Assembly: GCF_005222815.1 (NCBI RefSeq)
Contig: NZ_STGB01000001.1
Span: forward strand, 1,364,001 to 1,428,000
Source of the DNA: Roseomonas sp. AR75
Lineage (GTDB): Bacteria > Pseudomonadota > Alphaproteobacteria > Acetobacterales > Acetobacteraceae
Direction of reading: 5' to 3'
Length of the DNA: 64,000 nt
Below the pieces are notes generated by a model. That model made no database searches. It had not been told where the DNA came from and was given only the letters and a program-made list of their open reading frames with translations. Positions 51,467-61,197 of this stretch are shown here, one piece after another. Every line of letters begins with the position of its first letter. The stretch's first letter is position 1. Position numbers and translations under genes: made by a program.

Positions 51467-52750
51467 TCAGACCGGCCGCAGCCCGCACCACGCCGCGATG
51501 AATCGCGCGATGGTGCGGGTGCAGAGCTTCAGGTCGGCGATGGAGGTGCGCTCGTCGAAGGCGTGCGCACCCTCGCCCTTCGGGCCGTAGCACAGCGCCG
51601 GCATGCCATGGTCGATGCCGTAGTAGCGCGTGTCGTTCACCGCGGTGGAGCGGCGTTCCTGCATCGGCGCGCCATGCACCGCCTGGTGCGCCGCCGCGAG
51701 CACGCGCTCGGCTTCCGTTCCCGGTTCCTGCACGAAGCCGTCGGTCTGGAAGCCGGTCCAGATCACCTCGGGCGGGTTGTTGGCCAGGAACAGGTCGGAC
51801 CGCGCGGCCTCCGCCACCACGCGCTCCACCGCGCGCATCGCGTCCTTCGGGTCGGTGCCGGGCAGATGGCCGATACGACAATCCACCTCGCACCAGGCGG
51901 GCGTGGAGGAGGCCCAGTCGCCGCCGCGGATGATCCCCGGATTGAACTTCAGCGGATCGGGGATGTCGCGATACCAGGCATCCTGCTTCGCGGCCTCGTT
52001 CAGCGTCCCGACATGCGCCTGCAGCGCCTGGATCAGGTGGAAGGCGGACATGATCGCATTGGTGCCGGATTGCGCGACCGCGACATGCACCGGCACGCCG
52101 CGCACGCGCAGGCGGAACCAGATCGTGCCGGTATGCGCGCGGGTGATGGTGTGGCCGGTGGGTTCGGGGATCAGGCAGGCATCGGCGCGATAGCCGCGGA
52201 GCAGCGTGGAGAGCGCGCCGTTGCCGGTGCTCTCCTCCTCCGTCACGGTCTGGATGTAGACATCGGCCGCCGGCGCGAAGCCCGCCGCGCGGATCGCATC
52301 CATCGCGAAGACCATGCAGGCGACGCCCGCCTTCATGTCATGCGCGCCGCGGCCGTACATCCAGCCGTCGCGGATCACCGCGGCGTAGGGCGGATGCGTC
52401 CACATCTCCAACGGCCCTTCCGGCACCACGTCGATATGGCCCTGCAGGATCAGGCTGCGGCCCGTGGGGGCCGGTGCGCGGTGCGCCGCCACCACCTGCA
52501 CGCTGGCGGCCGGATCGGCCTCCACCATCGGCGCCGCCTTCGGATGCGAGGCCAGCGGCACATCGGCCAGGGTGTAGCGATCCACCGCATAACCGCGCGT
52601 CGCCATTTCGCGGGAGAACCAGTCCTGCAGCGGCGCCTCGTTGCCGCGGAGCGAGGGAAATTTCACAAGATCCGCAAGGAAGGCGACCTGCCGTTCGAAG
52701 CCCGCCTCCACCGCGGCGGCGATGCGATCAAGCGCGGTGGAATCGGTCAT
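51467..52750 (-). CDS. M20-family ArgE/DapE-type deacylase
   Basis: A 427-residue metallo-hydrolase with an intact active site: ILQGHIDVVPEGPLEMW (His, Asp), YGRGAHDMKAGVACM (metal Asp), QTVTEEESTGNGAL (general-base Glu pair), CLIPEPTGHTI (metal Glu), and the C-terminal KGEGAHAFDERTSI (metal His). It is typical of the ArgE/DapE/carboxypeptidase group that cleaves N-acyl or N-carbamoyl amino acids. No signal peptide. It is separated from the RTX giant by a 159-bp divergent region with an AT-rich palindromic patch. Confidence 0.92.
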   Translation of the reverse strand: MTDSTALDRIAAAVEAGFERQVAFLADLVKFPSLRGNEAPLQDWFSREMATRGYAVDRYTLADVPLASHPKAAPMVEADPAASVQVVAAHRAPAPTGRSLILQGHIDVVPEGPLEMWTHPPYAAVIRDGWMYGRGAHDMKAGVACMVFAMDAIRAAGFAPAADVYIQTVTEEESTGNGALSTLLRGYRADACLIPEPTGHTITRAHTGTIWFRLRVRGVPVHVAVAQSGTNAIMSAFHLIQALQAHVGTLNEAAKQDAWYRDIPDPLKFNPGIIRGGDWASSTPAWCEVDCRIGHLPGTDPKDAMRAVERVVAEAARSDLFLANNPPEVIWTGFQTDGFVQEPGTEAERVLAAAHQAVHGAPMQERRSTAVNDTRYYGIDHGMPALCYGPKGEGAHAFDERTSIADLKLCTRTIARFIAAWCGLRPV

Positions 52751-52771
52751 GCTGCGGGCCTTCGCGAAAAG

Positions 52772-52790
52772 GAAAATTTCACTGAATGAA
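52772..52790 (-). promoter_or_regulatory. AT-rich palindromic patch upstream of the M20 gene
   Basis: GAAAATTTC (52772-52780) overlaps TTCACTGAA (52777-52785) in an otherwise GC-rich stretch, 22 bp before the M20 start. Such patches often hold a promoter or repressor site; no regulator gene is adjacent. Confidence 0.35.
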
Positions 52791-52909
52791 GGCGCGCGGG
52801 TACCGCCCCGGTCAAGGGCGTGTCGGCCGCCTCAAGGGCCTTGCACCCCCGCCACGCTAGCGGTTGATTCTCTCCCGGACGGAATACGCGTGTCGAGGGA
52901 AGAGCCAGG

Positions 52910-55900
52910 ATGTCCATCACGCTGTCAGGCCTCGGGTCGCTGCGAACGGTGCTCGAGAACACGGTCAATGCCGGGCCGGTGCCGATCGACACCTCCCTCA
53001 CCTTTTCCGCGCAATCCGGCGTCGTGCCGATCTTCAGCTTCGCCAGCGCGACGCTGACGGTCTCCGGCCTTCTCGGGCAGGACAGGGTCGGCCTGCAGAA
53101 CCTCGGCGCCGTCACGGTCGCCGGCGCCGTCGTCAGCTTCAACGGCAGTCCCGTCGGCACGCTGGCGGGCGGCACCGGCGTGAACTTCACCATCGGTTTC
53201 GGCACCTTCGGCCCCGTCCTGCTCTCGACCATCGAGCAGGTGGCCGAGGCGCTGGTCTATTCGAACGCCAGCGACAAGCCGACCGAATCGCGCTTCCTGA
53301 CGCTGACCCTCTCCGCCCCCGGCTTTTCCAACGGCATCGCCGCGCTGGAGGTGAAGGTCACGCCGGAGAACGACGCGCCCGTCATCACCAGTGACAACGG
53401 CGGCATCGTGATGGAGGGCATCCCGACATCCAGCGTCGTCTATGTCGCGGAGGCGACCGACCTCGACGGCGACGCGATCACCTGGCGCCTGGGCGGCCCC
53501 GACGCGGCGCAGTTCGAGATCGACACCGACGGGCGCGTGCGCTTCGTCGCCTCGCCGGATTTCGAAGCGCCGACCGATGTCCGCGGCGACAACAGCTACA
53601 ACTTCGACGTCATCGCCTCCGACGGCACGACCAGCGTCTCCCGCGACGTCATGATCGAGGTCATGAACCAGGTCGAGCAGGCCGCGATCCTCGACCTGCC
53701 GCCTGAGATCACCTTTGCCGAGCAGGTGGTGAACGCCGAGCCGCAGCAGCTATTGCCCGGCGTCACCTTCCGCCGGGGCGAGGCGCTGGACGGGTTGCAG
53801 CTCAGTGTCGCCTACGGGCTGGGTGGCACCTTCTACCTGCTGCTGACCGAGGGAATCCTCCTGGCTGGCAGCGCCGTGTCCTTCGAGGGGATCGAGATCG
53901 GCACCCTCGAGCAGGTCGGCGCCAGGCAGGCGATCCTGACCCTCAACGGAGCCGCGACGCCGCAGGCCTTGGAAGCCTTCCTCCGTTCGCTCGCCCTGTC
54001 GGTGCCGCGCGACAACCCGCCCGCAACGATCGCCATCGAGCTGGACCTCACAAACTCCGGCGGGCAATCGCAACTCGACGCACCGATCGTGCTGACCGCC
54101 ACGATCGACCCGCAGAACGACGCGCCCATCCTCCTCGGCGATCCCGCCTTCACCGTGCGGGAGAACGATAGCGACGCGTTCGCAACCTTCGTCGTGGCTG
54201 ACGTGGACTCCACCAGCTGGAGCTTCACGCTGAGTGGGCCCGACGCCGCGCTGTTCCGGCTCCAGGCCGCGCCCAACGGCGTCGTTTTTCTCGGCAACCG
54301 CACGCCGCTCGACTTCGAAGCACCAGCCGATGCCGATGGCGACAACATCTACCAGCTCACCCTCCAGGTCTCCGACGGCGAGTTCACCGACAGCCTGGAC
54401 GTGACGGTCACCATCGCGAACGAGGTCGAGCGCAGCCTGCTGCTGGAGCTGGACCGGTTCGTCGCACTGAGCGAAAGCCGCGAGCTGCAACGCATCGACA
54501 CGGCGGTGCGGCTCACCCCGGGCGACCGGCCGGACCTGCTGACGGTGGCGGGGCTGCTGCCGGAGGATTACGTCTCCATCCTGCCGTCCGGCGACGGCGC
54601 GGGGCAGATCGGCTTCGACGGCACCACGGTGCGCTACGAAGGCATCGCGATCGGCACGGCGAGCGGCGGCGCGGGCACGCCCTTCGCCGTGCAGTTCAAC
54701 GCCGCCGCGACGAGCGAGGCCGCGGAGGCGCTGGTCGAGCACCTGGCCTATGCCAACACCTCCGACACGCCCACGGGGACGCGAAAACTGGTGGTGGAAC
54801 TGGTGGACAGCGCCGGGCAGACGCCGGGCTTGCCGGGCCCGCCGGCCTTCGAGGTGCTCGCCATGCCGGGGCGAGGAGAATCACCGGCTGCTGGCGCGGC
54901 GCTCGCAGACCTGGATGGCGACGGCACGCCGGAACTGCTGCTAGGTCGCAGCTCAAGCGCGGGCATAGACACCTACAGGATCCTGCCGGGTCCGTCGCTG
55001 CTGCCTCTGACGGGTGACGACGATCCGTTGTCCGACCTCAACGGGCCGCCTGCGCTCCTGCGGCCCCAGCCCGTTCCGGCGCTGGGAGACCTCGACTTCG
55101 ACGGCGACCTGGACCTGCTGACTGGCTCAGGCGCCCCGGGTGTCGTGGCCTATGCCCAGACGGCCGCCGGCTTCGAGCAATTGACGGGTGCGGCCTATCC
55201 ATTCGGTGCACTGGGCGCGGGTGTCCCTGCCGGTCTGACCGACCTTGGGTCGCAGGTGCAGATCGCCTTCGGCGACTGGGACGGCGACGGCGACGACGAC
55301 ATCCTCATGGTGGGCAACCAGGAGCACGCGGCCTTCAGGAACACCGGCGTAGGCTGGCTGCGGGTTCCCGCGGACGCGAGCCCCTTCGCCGCCCTGGCCG
55401 GCATCGTGGTCGACAGCCTGGGCTTCATGCACCTCGACGGCGACGGCCGTCTGGACCTTGTCGTGCTGCGGGACAACGGCCCGCAGTCGAAAGACTTCCT
55501 CGCCTTCCGCAATACCGGCGATGCGTTCGTGTCGATCAGCAGCGATCAGAATCCCTTCGCCGGTGTGATGCTGAGCGTATCAGGCCTGCCGGCCGAGACC
55601 CCGGTTCGATTTGCGGTCGGCGACGTGGATGGCGACGGCCGCACGGACCTGATTGCGTTGGGATCCCCGCGAACCTACCTGCTGCGCAACACGCTTCCCC
55701 TCGCCGAGATCGAGTTGCGCGTCACGCCCGTGAACGACGCGCCGACCGGCCCGCGCGTGCTGGACCTCGCCCCGCTCGCCGAGGACACGCCGCGCAGCAT
55801 CACCGCGCAGCAGCTGCTCGCCGGCTGGTCGGACCCGGAAGCCACGCCGCTCGGCGTCTCCGACCTCCAGCTCGTCTTCGGCGGCGGCACGCTGGTTCCG

Positions 55901-57295
55901 GACGGCAGCGGCGGCTGGCTCTACACGCCAGGCGCCAACGATGCCTCCGGCGCGGTGTTCGGCTACCTGGTGAGCGACGGCGTGAACAGCATCGCCGCCA
56001 CCGCCCGGCTCGACCTGCTGCCCGCCAACGACGCGCCGACCGGCGGCGTGACCCATCTCTACGACGCTGCCGCGCGGCAGCTCGTCGCGCTCGCGTCGCT
56101 TGCCGATGCCGACGGGCTGGGCGCGATCGCCTGGCGCTGGCAGTCCTTCGCCGGCGGCGCCTGGACCGACCTGCCCGGCCAGACGAGCGCGCGCCTCTCG
56201 CCCTGGGACCTCGGCGTCGCCGACCTGCGCCTGCGCGCGGTGGCCAGCTACACCGATGGCGGCGGCACGGCGGAGCAGGTGGCGGCGGCCAGCGCCGTGC
56301 GCGTCGGCGGCAGCGGCAACACCCGCTTCACCGTGACGGACGCCGCGGAGACGATCCTGGAGGAGCAGGGCGGTGGCAACGACACGGTCGAGACGGCGCT
56401 GAAGACCTACACCCTGCCGGCCGAGATCGAGACGCTGATCGGCACCGAGCGCAACGGCCAGAGCCTGACCGGCAACACGCTGGCCAACACCATCATCGGC
56501 AACATCGGCAACGACAGCCTGGACGGCGGCGCCGGCAACGACATCCTGAACGGCGGCGCCGGCAACGACGTGCTGACCGGCGGCCCGGGCGTGGACCGGC
56601 TGATCGGCGGCGCCAACGACGACACCTATTTCGTCGGCACCGGCGACGTGGTGGTGGAACAGCCCGGCGGCGGCTTCGACACGGTCCATGTCGTGGAGGG
56701 CGTGACCCACACCCTGCGCGCGGAGGTGGAGGCGCTGGTGCTGGCCGGCGCCGGCGTGCGCACCGGCAACGGCAATGCCGGCGACAACACCATCCAGGGC
56801 AACGCCATCAACAACGTGCTGAGCGGCCTGGACGGCGCCGACACCATCGACGGCGAGGGCGGCAACGACATGCTGCTCGGCGGCAACGGCGCCGACCTGC
56901 TGCGCGGCGGCGCGGGCGTGGACGTGCTGATCGGCAATGCCGGCCGCGACACGCTGGTCGGCGGCAGCGAGGCGGACCAGTTCCGCTTCCAGTCCCTGGC
57001 CGACAGCACCGTCGCCGCACCCGACCTGGTGCAGGACTTCACCTACACCACGACGGAGCGCGACCGCATCGCGCTGCGCGAGATCGACGCGAACAGCCTC
57101 GTGGGCGGCCGTCAGGGCTTCGCCTTCATCGGCGGCAACGAGTTCGCCGGCGTCGCCGGGCAGTTGCGCGTCGAGAGCATCGGCGCCGGCGCCTTCCTCG
57201 CGGAGGGCGACGTGGACGGCGACGGCGTGGCGGATTTCGCCATCGAGATCCGCACCGCCGCAACCACGCCGGTCTCGGGCTGGTTCCTGCTGTAG
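52910..57295 (+). CDS. Giant RTX / cadherin-like / FG-GAP surface protein
   Basis: A 1461-residue protein without a Sec signal. Beta-rich N-terminus to about residue 150; cadherin-like domains at about 155-260 (NDAPVITSDNGG start) and 403-508 (NDAPILLGDPAF start), each ending in an Asn-Glu-Val-Glu linker; FG-GAP/VCBS-type repeats at about 655-930 with DLDGDG-like calcium loops; another cadherin-like domain near 945-1045; RTX nonapeptides at about 1187-1330 (GGAGNDILNGGAGNDVL); and a typical type I secretion C-terminus. It is probably a secreted adhesin or matrix protein. No exporter is nearby. The ATG follows an AAGAGCCAGG stretch, a weak ribosome-binding site. Confidence 0.9.
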   Translation: MSITLSGLGSLRTVLENTVNAGPVPIDTSLTFSAQSGVVPIFSFASATLTVSGLLGQDRVGLQNLGAVTVAGAVVSFNGSPVGTLAGGTGVNFTIGFGTFGPVLLSTIEQVAEALVYSNASDKPTESRFLTLTLSAPGFSNGIAALEVKVTPENDAPVITSDNGGIVMEGIPTSSVVYVAEATDLDGDAITWRLGGPDAAQFEIDTDGRVRFVASPDFEAPTDVRGDNSYNFDVIASDGTTSVSRDVMIEVMNQVEQAAILDLPPEITFAEQVVNAEPQQLLPGVTFRRGEALDGLQLSVAYGLGGTFYLLLTEGILLAGSAVSFEGIEIGTLEQVGARQAILTLNGAATPQALEAFLRSLALSVPRDNPPATIAIELDLTNSGGQSQLDAPIVLTATIDPQNDAPILLGDPAFTVRENDSDAFATFVVADVDSTSWSFTLSGPDAALFRLQAAPNGVVFLGNRTPLDFEAPADADGDNIYQLTLQVSDGEFTDSLDVTVTIANEVERSLLLELDRFVALSESRELQRIDTAVRLTPGDRPDLLTVAGLLPEDYVSILPSGDGAGQIGFDGTTVRYEGIAIGTASGGAGTPFAVQFNAAATSEAAEALVEHLAYANTSDTPTGTRKLVVELVDSAGQTPGLPGPPAFEVLAMPGRGESPAAGAALADLDGDGTPELLLGRSSSAGIDTYRILPGPSLLPLTGDDDPLSDLNGPPALLRPQPVPALGDLDFDGDLDLLTGSGAPGVVAYAQTAAGFEQLTGAAYPFGALGAGVPAGLTDLGSQVQIAFGDWDGDGDDDILMVGNQEHAAFRNTGVGWLRVPADASPFAALAGIVVDSLGFMHLDGDGRLDLVVLRDNGPQSKDFLAFRNTGDAFVSISSDQNPFAGVMLSVSGLPAETPVRFAVGDVDGDGRTDLIALGSPRTYLLRNTLPLAEIELRVTPVNDAPTGPRVLDLAPLAEDTPRSITAQQLLAGWSDPEATPLGVSDLQLVFGGGTLVPDGSGGWLYTPGANDASGAVFGYLVSDGVNSIAATARLDLLPANDAPTGGVTHLYDAAARQLVALASLADADGLGAIAWRWQSFAGGAWTDLPGQTSARLSPWDLGVADLRLRAVASYTDGGGTAEQVAAASAVRVGGSGNTRFTVTDAAETILEEQGGGNDTVETALKTYTLPAEIETLIGTERNGQSLTGNTLANTIIGNIGNDSLDGGAGNDILNGGAGNDVLTGGPGVDRLIGGANDDTYFVGTGDVVVEQPGGGFDTVHVVEGVTHTLRAEVEALVLAGAGVRTGNGNAGDNTIQGNAINNVLSGLDGADTIDGEGGNDMLLGGNGADLLRGGAGVDVLIGNAGRDTLVGGSEADQFRFQSLADSTVAAPDLVQDFTYTTTERDRIALREIDANSLVGGRQGFAFIGGNEFAGVAGQLRVESIGAGAFLAEGDVDGDGVADFAIEIRTAATTPVSGWFLL

Positions 57296-57356
57296 CGGGG
57301 CTTGCGGCGCGGCGCGGGTTGGCCATGCTGGCCCGGATGACTGCCCCCGCGCCCTG

Positions 57357-58649
57357 ATGCGCCGACGCTTCCGCGCGATCCTCGCGCTGGCTGCCCCGAC
57401 CGCGCTGGTGGCGCTGCTGCAGGTGGCGGCGCAGCTGTTCGAGACCTGGCTCGCGGCGCGGCAGGGCACCGCGGCGCTGGCCGGCTGGGCGGTGGTGCTG
57501 CCCTTCGCGCTGCTGATGCAGATGATGTCGGCCGGCGCGATGGGGGGCGGGGTCTCGGCGGCCATCGCGCGCGCCCTCGGCGGCAACCGGCGGGACGACG
57601 CGGCGGCGCTGGTGCTGCATGCCGCATTGATCGCGCTCGCCGCCGCGCTGCTGTTTGCCATCCCGCTGGCGCTGGCGCCGCGCACGGTGCTGGGCTGGGT
57701 CGGGGGCCCCGAGGCGGCGGAAGCCGCGGCGCCCTACGCCATCTGGCTGTTCGGGCTCGGCGCGCTGCCGGCCTGGCTTGCGAATACGCTCGCCTCCGTG
57801 CTGCGCGGCGGCGGGCGGCATGCGCTGGCGGCGCGCGTGCTGATGCTGGGCTGGCTGTTCTACCCGCCGCTCGCCTGGCTGCTGGTGGAACCGGCGGGGA
57901 TGGGCCTGGCGGGCATCGGCGCCGCCTTCGCCGTGGTGTTCTGGATCGCCGCGCTGGCGATGGCGCTCGTCGTGCTGCGGGGTGGCGCCGGCTTCGCGCC
58001 GCGGCTGCGCGTCGTGCCCTCCGGCGCGATGTTTCACCGCATCCTCGCCGTGGGGCTGGTGGCCTGCGGGCTGGCGGCCATCGCGAACCTCACCACCATC
58101 ATGGTCACGGCGCAGTTCGCGCCGCTCGGCCCCGCCGCCGTGGCCGGCTATGGCATCTCCGCTCGCCTCGAGTTCCTGATGATTCCGCTGGTGTTCGGGG
58201 TCGGCTCCGCGCTCACCGCCCTGGTCGGGCGCGCCGCCGGCGCGGGTGACTGGGCGGAGGCCCGCGCGCTCGCCTGGACCGGCGGCGGCCTCGCCTTCCT
58301 GCTTGCCGGCGCCTGCGGCCTCTTGGTGTGGCTGTTCCCGGCGCATTTCGCGCGCGCCTTCTCGGACGATCCGGCCGTGGTGGCCATCGCTGCCCGCGCG
58401 CTCGGCGTGATCGCGCCGGCCTATGCGGCCTTCGGTGCGGGCATGGCGATGTATTTCGCCTGCCAGGGTGCGGGCCGGATGGGCTGGCCCGTCGCCGGCG
58501 CCGTCTCCCGCTTCGTGATCGCGGTGTTCGGCGGTGCGCTGCTGGCCGGGCCGCTCGGCCTGGACGGACAGTTCCTGGCGGTGGCGCTCGGCATCACCGC
58601 CTATGGCGCGCTGACCGCCTTCTCCGTCCGTCCGAACGTCTGGCGCTGA
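57357..58649 (+). CDS. MATE-family efflux transporter
   Basis: A 430-residue membrane protein with about 12 hydrophobic helices arranged as two repeated halves, the first opening ILALAAPTALVALLQVAAQLF and the second near ILAVGLVACGLAAIANLTT. FALLMQMMSAGAMGGGVSAAIARALG is the characteristic first-half motif. Such proteins export cationic drugs or dyes by Na+ or H+ antiport. The ATG lies 61 bp after the RTX giant. Nothing nearby suggests a specific substrate. Confidence 0.88.
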   Translation: MRRRFRAILALAAPTALVALLQVAAQLFETWLAARQGTAALAGWAVVLPFALLMQMMSAGAMGGGVSAAIARALGGNRRDDAAALVLHAALIALAAALLFAIPLALAPRTVLGWVGGPEAAEAAAPYAIWLFGLGALPAWLANTLASVLRGGGRHALAARVLMLGWLFYPPLAWLLVEPAGMGLAGIGAAFAVVFWIAALAMALVVLRGGAGFAPRLRVVPSGAMFHRILAVGLVACGLAAIANLTTIMVTAQFAPLGPAAVAGYGISARLEFLMIPLVFGVGSALTALVGRAAGAGDWAEARALAWTGGGLAFLLAGACGLLVWLFPAHFARAFSDDPAVVAIAARALGVIAPAYAAFGAGMAMYFACQGAGRMGWPVAGAVSRFVIAVFGGALLAGPLGLDGQFLAVALGITAYGALTAFSVRPNVWR

Positions 58650-58693
58650 AGCCGTGCCGGCGCCATGCTGCCGGTCGCGATGGAGGAACGGCC

Positions 58694-59827
58694 GTGACGG
58701 ATGACGGCGCGCTGGCGGCGCTGCGCGACACCGCGCGGCGCTTTGCCGAGAACGAGGTGGCGCCCCGCGCCGCCGAGCTGGACGAGACCGAGGCCTTCCC
58801 GCGCGACATCTACAAGGCGCTTGCGAAGCTCGGCCTGCTCGGCATCACCGTGCCGGAGGCGATGGGCGGCGCGGAGGCCGGCGTGCTCGCCTATGCCGTG
58901 GTGATGGAGGAACTGGCGCGCGGCTATGCCAGCGTCGCGGACCAGGTCGGGCTGGTCGAGCTTCTGGGCACGTTGCTGTCCGAGCACGGCACCGAAGCGC
59001 AGCGCGAGGCCTATCTCGCGCCGCTGCTCCGCTACGAACGAAGCTGCGCCTACGCGCTGACCGAGGCCGAGGCCGGCTCCGACCTCGCCAACCTGAAGAC
59101 GACCGCGCTGCGCGACGGCGAAGGCTGGCGCCTGACCGGCGAGAAGATGTGGATCCACATGGCGCCGCGGGCGGATTTCGCCGCGGTGCTGGCGCGCACC
59201 GATCCCGCCGCCGGGCACCGCGGCATGTCCATCTTCCTGGTGGATCTGCGCGGCCCCGGGGTCGAGCGGCTGCGCGCGGAGCACAAGATGGGCCAGCGCG
59301 CCTCCCCCGTCGGCGGGCTGCGCTTCGAGGATGTGCGGCTGCCCGCGGGCGCCCTGCTGGGGCCGGAGGGGCGCGGTTTCCACATGATGATGTCGGTGCT
59401 GGACAAGGGCCGCATCGGCATCGGCGCGCTGGCGCTGGGCATCCTGCAATCCGCGCTGGAGGAGAGCATTGGCTTCGCGAAGCAGCGCGTGCAGTTCGGC
59501 AAGCCGATCGCGGACCAGCAGGCAATCCGCTTCATGATCGCGGACATGGCAAAGGATGCGCATGCCGCGCGGCTGATGGTGCATGACGCCGCGCGCAGGA
59601 TGGACCGCGGCGAGCGCCCGACGCTGGAAGCCAGCATGGCGAAGTGCTTCGCCTCCGACGCGGCGGTGGCGCGCACCGCGGACGCCGTGCAGATCCATGG
59701 CGGCACCGGCTACATCCGCGGCGTGACGGTGGAGCGACTGTATCGCGACGCGAAGATCACGCAGATCTACGAAGGCACCAACCAGATCCAGAGGGTGATC
59801 ATGGCACGGGAGATTCTTGGGGCATGA
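58694..59827 (+). CDS. Acyl-CoA dehydrogenase
   Basis: A 377-residue FAD-dependent dehydrogenase. GTG start with a GGAGGA ribosome-binding site. Typical segments are FAENEVAPRAAELDETEAFP, CAYALTEAEAGSDLANLKTTA (FAD/substrate site), GEKMWIHMAPRADF, FGKPIADQQAIRFMIADMA and the C-terminal HGGTGYIRGVTVERLYRDAK then YEGTNQIQR, where Glu is the catalytic base. It introduces a trans double bond into an acyl-CoA. It begins a group with a short-chain dehydrogenase, a MaoC hydratase, an enoyl-CoA hydratase and a CoA-transferase. Confidence 0.94.
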   Translation: MTDDGALAALRDTARRFAENEVAPRAAELDETEAFPRDIYKALAKLGLLGITVPEAMGGAEAGVLAYAVVMEELARGYASVADQVGLVELLGTLLSEHGTEAQREAYLAPLLRYERSCAYALTEAEAGSDLANLKTTALRDGEGWRLTGEKMWIHMAPRADFAAVLARTDPAAGHRGMSIFLVDLRGPGVERLRAEHKMGQRASPVGGLRFEDVRLPAGALLGPEGRGFHMMMSVLDKGRIGIGALALGILQSALEESIGFAKQRVQFGKPIADQQAIRFMIADMAKDAHAARLMVHDAARRMDRGERPTLEASMAKCFASDAAVARTADAVQIHGGTGYIRGVTVERLYRDAKITQIYEGTNQIQRVIMAREILGA

Positions 59828-59970
59828 CAGCTGTCTCTGCTTCCGTCATGCGGCGGCAGCAGGCCGCCGAGGCCGCGAATGCGGCCCGCCGGTCGTCCGG
59901 CGAGCCAAGCGCCGGAGGCGCGCCGGCGCCTGAGGGCGACGTGCGGCAGCACGTCGCGCACCCGATATGA
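59824..59970 (+). other. Possible 48-residue ORF overlapping the acyl-CoA dehydrogenase stop
   Basis: An ATG overlaps the acyl-CoA dehydrogenase stop (ATGA) and opens a 48-codon frame ending inside the start of the SDR gene. The product is Ala/Arg-rich with no recognised domain. Overlap geometry favours translation, but composition looks like random GC-rich DNA; I consider it doubtful. Confidence 0.15.
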
Positions 59971-60731
59971 GGCCGGTTGCACTGGTCACGGGCGCGCGCC
60001 GGGGCATCGGGCGCGCGACCTGCGCGGCACTCGCCGCCAAGGGCTACGACATCCTCGGCTGCGACGTCGCGCAGGACGGCGCTGACGAGACGGCGGCGGC
60101 GGTCGCGGAACTCGGCGGGCGCTTCGGCTTCCGGCTTTGCGACGTGGCCGATCTCGATTCCGTCGCGACCATGGTGGAGTGGGCCTGGGCCGAATGGGGT
60201 GGGGTCGAGGCGCTGGTGAACAACGCCGGCGTCGGCGCGATGCAGCGCGGCGACATCCTGGACGTCACGCCGCAATCCTGGGACCGCTGCCTCGACATCA
60301 ACGCGCGCGGCGCCTTCTTCGCCTCGCAGCATGTCGCGCGCCGCATGATCGCGGACGGCGCGCCGCGACGCGGGCATCGTGCGCTGGTCTTCATCTCCTC
60401 GGCCAACGCCTTCCTGGCCTCGCCGGACCGGGCCGAATACACCGCGAGCAAGACGGCGGTCTCGATGCTGGCGCGCTGCTTTGCGCTGCGCCTGGCGGAG
60501 GACGGCATCCCCGTCTACGACATCCGCCCCGGCGTAATCCGCACGGACATGACCGCAGCCGTTGCCGCGCGCTATTCGCAGCGCATCGCCGAGGGCCTCT
60601 CGCCGATCCGCCGCTGGGGCGAGGCGGAGGATGTCGCCAACGCCATCGCCGCGCTGGTGTCCGGCGCGATCCCGTTCTCCACCGGCGACGCCTTCCACGT
60701 GGATGGCGGCCTGCACATCCCGCGGCTGTGA
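59967..60731 (+). CDS. Short-chain dehydrogenase/reductase
   Basis: A 254-residue classical SDR. The cofactor motif is ALVTGARRGIGRATCAAL, then LVNNAGVGAMQ, the Ser of VFISSANAFLASPDRAEYTASKTAVSML with the catalytic Tyr-x-x-x-Lys (YTASK), and RPGVIRTDM. It resembles 3-ketoacyl-ACP reductase-like enzymes. Its stop overlaps the ATG of the MaoC gene, so both are coupled. In this cluster it could oxidise a hydroxyacyl-CoA or an alcohol; specificity is not visible. Confidence 0.92.
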   Translation: MRPVALVTGARRGIGRATCAALAAKGYDILGCDVAQDGADETAAAVAELGGRFGFRLCDVADLDSVATMVEWAWAEWGGVEALVNNAGVGAMQRGDILDVTPQSWDRCLDINARGAFFASQHVARRMIADGAPRRGHRALVFISSANAFLASPDRAEYTASKTAVSMLARCFALRLAEDGIPVYDIRPGVIRTDMTAAVAARYSQRIAEGLSPIRRWGEAEDVANAIAALVSGAIPFSTGDAFHVDGGLHIPRL

Positions 60732-61195
60732 TGAGGATCGCCCCCGACCTGCTGCGCTACGAGCAGATCGAGCCCGGCCTCGCCTTCGAGACCGGCGGCA
60801 TCACCGTGACGGAGGGGCACATCACGGGCTTCGCCGGGCTGACGGGCGATTTCTACGACATCCACATGGATGACGACTATGCACGCGCGCTTGGCTATCC
60901 CGGCCGCGTCGCGCATGGCTTGTTGGGCCTGGCGCTGACTGACGGGTTGAAGAACCGCGCGAGCGTGCGCTTCGCCGCCATCGTCTCGCTGAACTGGCGC
61001 TGGTCCTTCACCGGCCCGATCCTGGTGGGCGACCGCATCGCCGCGCGTATCACGGTGCTGTCCAAGCGCGCGACAAAGAACCCGGCGCGCGGCATCGTCA
61101 CCCTCGGCTTCGACCTGCTGAACCAGAAGGCCGAGGTGGTGCAGAAGGGCGAGAACGACATGATGGTGCACACCCTCGCCGGCGCGCCGACGTAG
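60731..61195 (+). CDS. MaoC-like hydratase
   Basis: A 154-residue hot-dog fold protein. The hydratase motif is FAGLTGDFYDIHMDDDYA, containing the catalytic Asp and His, followed by GRVAHGLLGLALTDGL. It probably hydrates an enoyl-CoA (R-specific type). It overlaps the SDR gene by one base and is followed by a REP-like hairpin. Confidence 0.9.
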   Translation: MRIAPDLLRYEQIEPGLAFETGGITVTEGHITGFAGLTGDFYDIHMDDDYARALGYPGRVAHGLLGLALTDGLKNRASVRFAAIVSLNWRWSFTGPILVGDRIAARITVLSKRATKNPARGIVTLGFDLLNQKAEVVQKGENDMMVHTLAGAPT

Positions 61196-61197
61196 AA

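Noticed and set aside
52910..52960. ECF-type promoter for the RTX giant
   Set aside because: GGAAT occurs shortly before its start, but no CGTT or CGAT follows at 16 bases, so I do not add it to the ECF regulon.
55580..57685. A 701-codon minus-strand open frame
   Set aside because: Antisense to the RTX end of the giant protein and the MATE start; composition is a mirror of calcium-binding repeats in GC-rich DNA.
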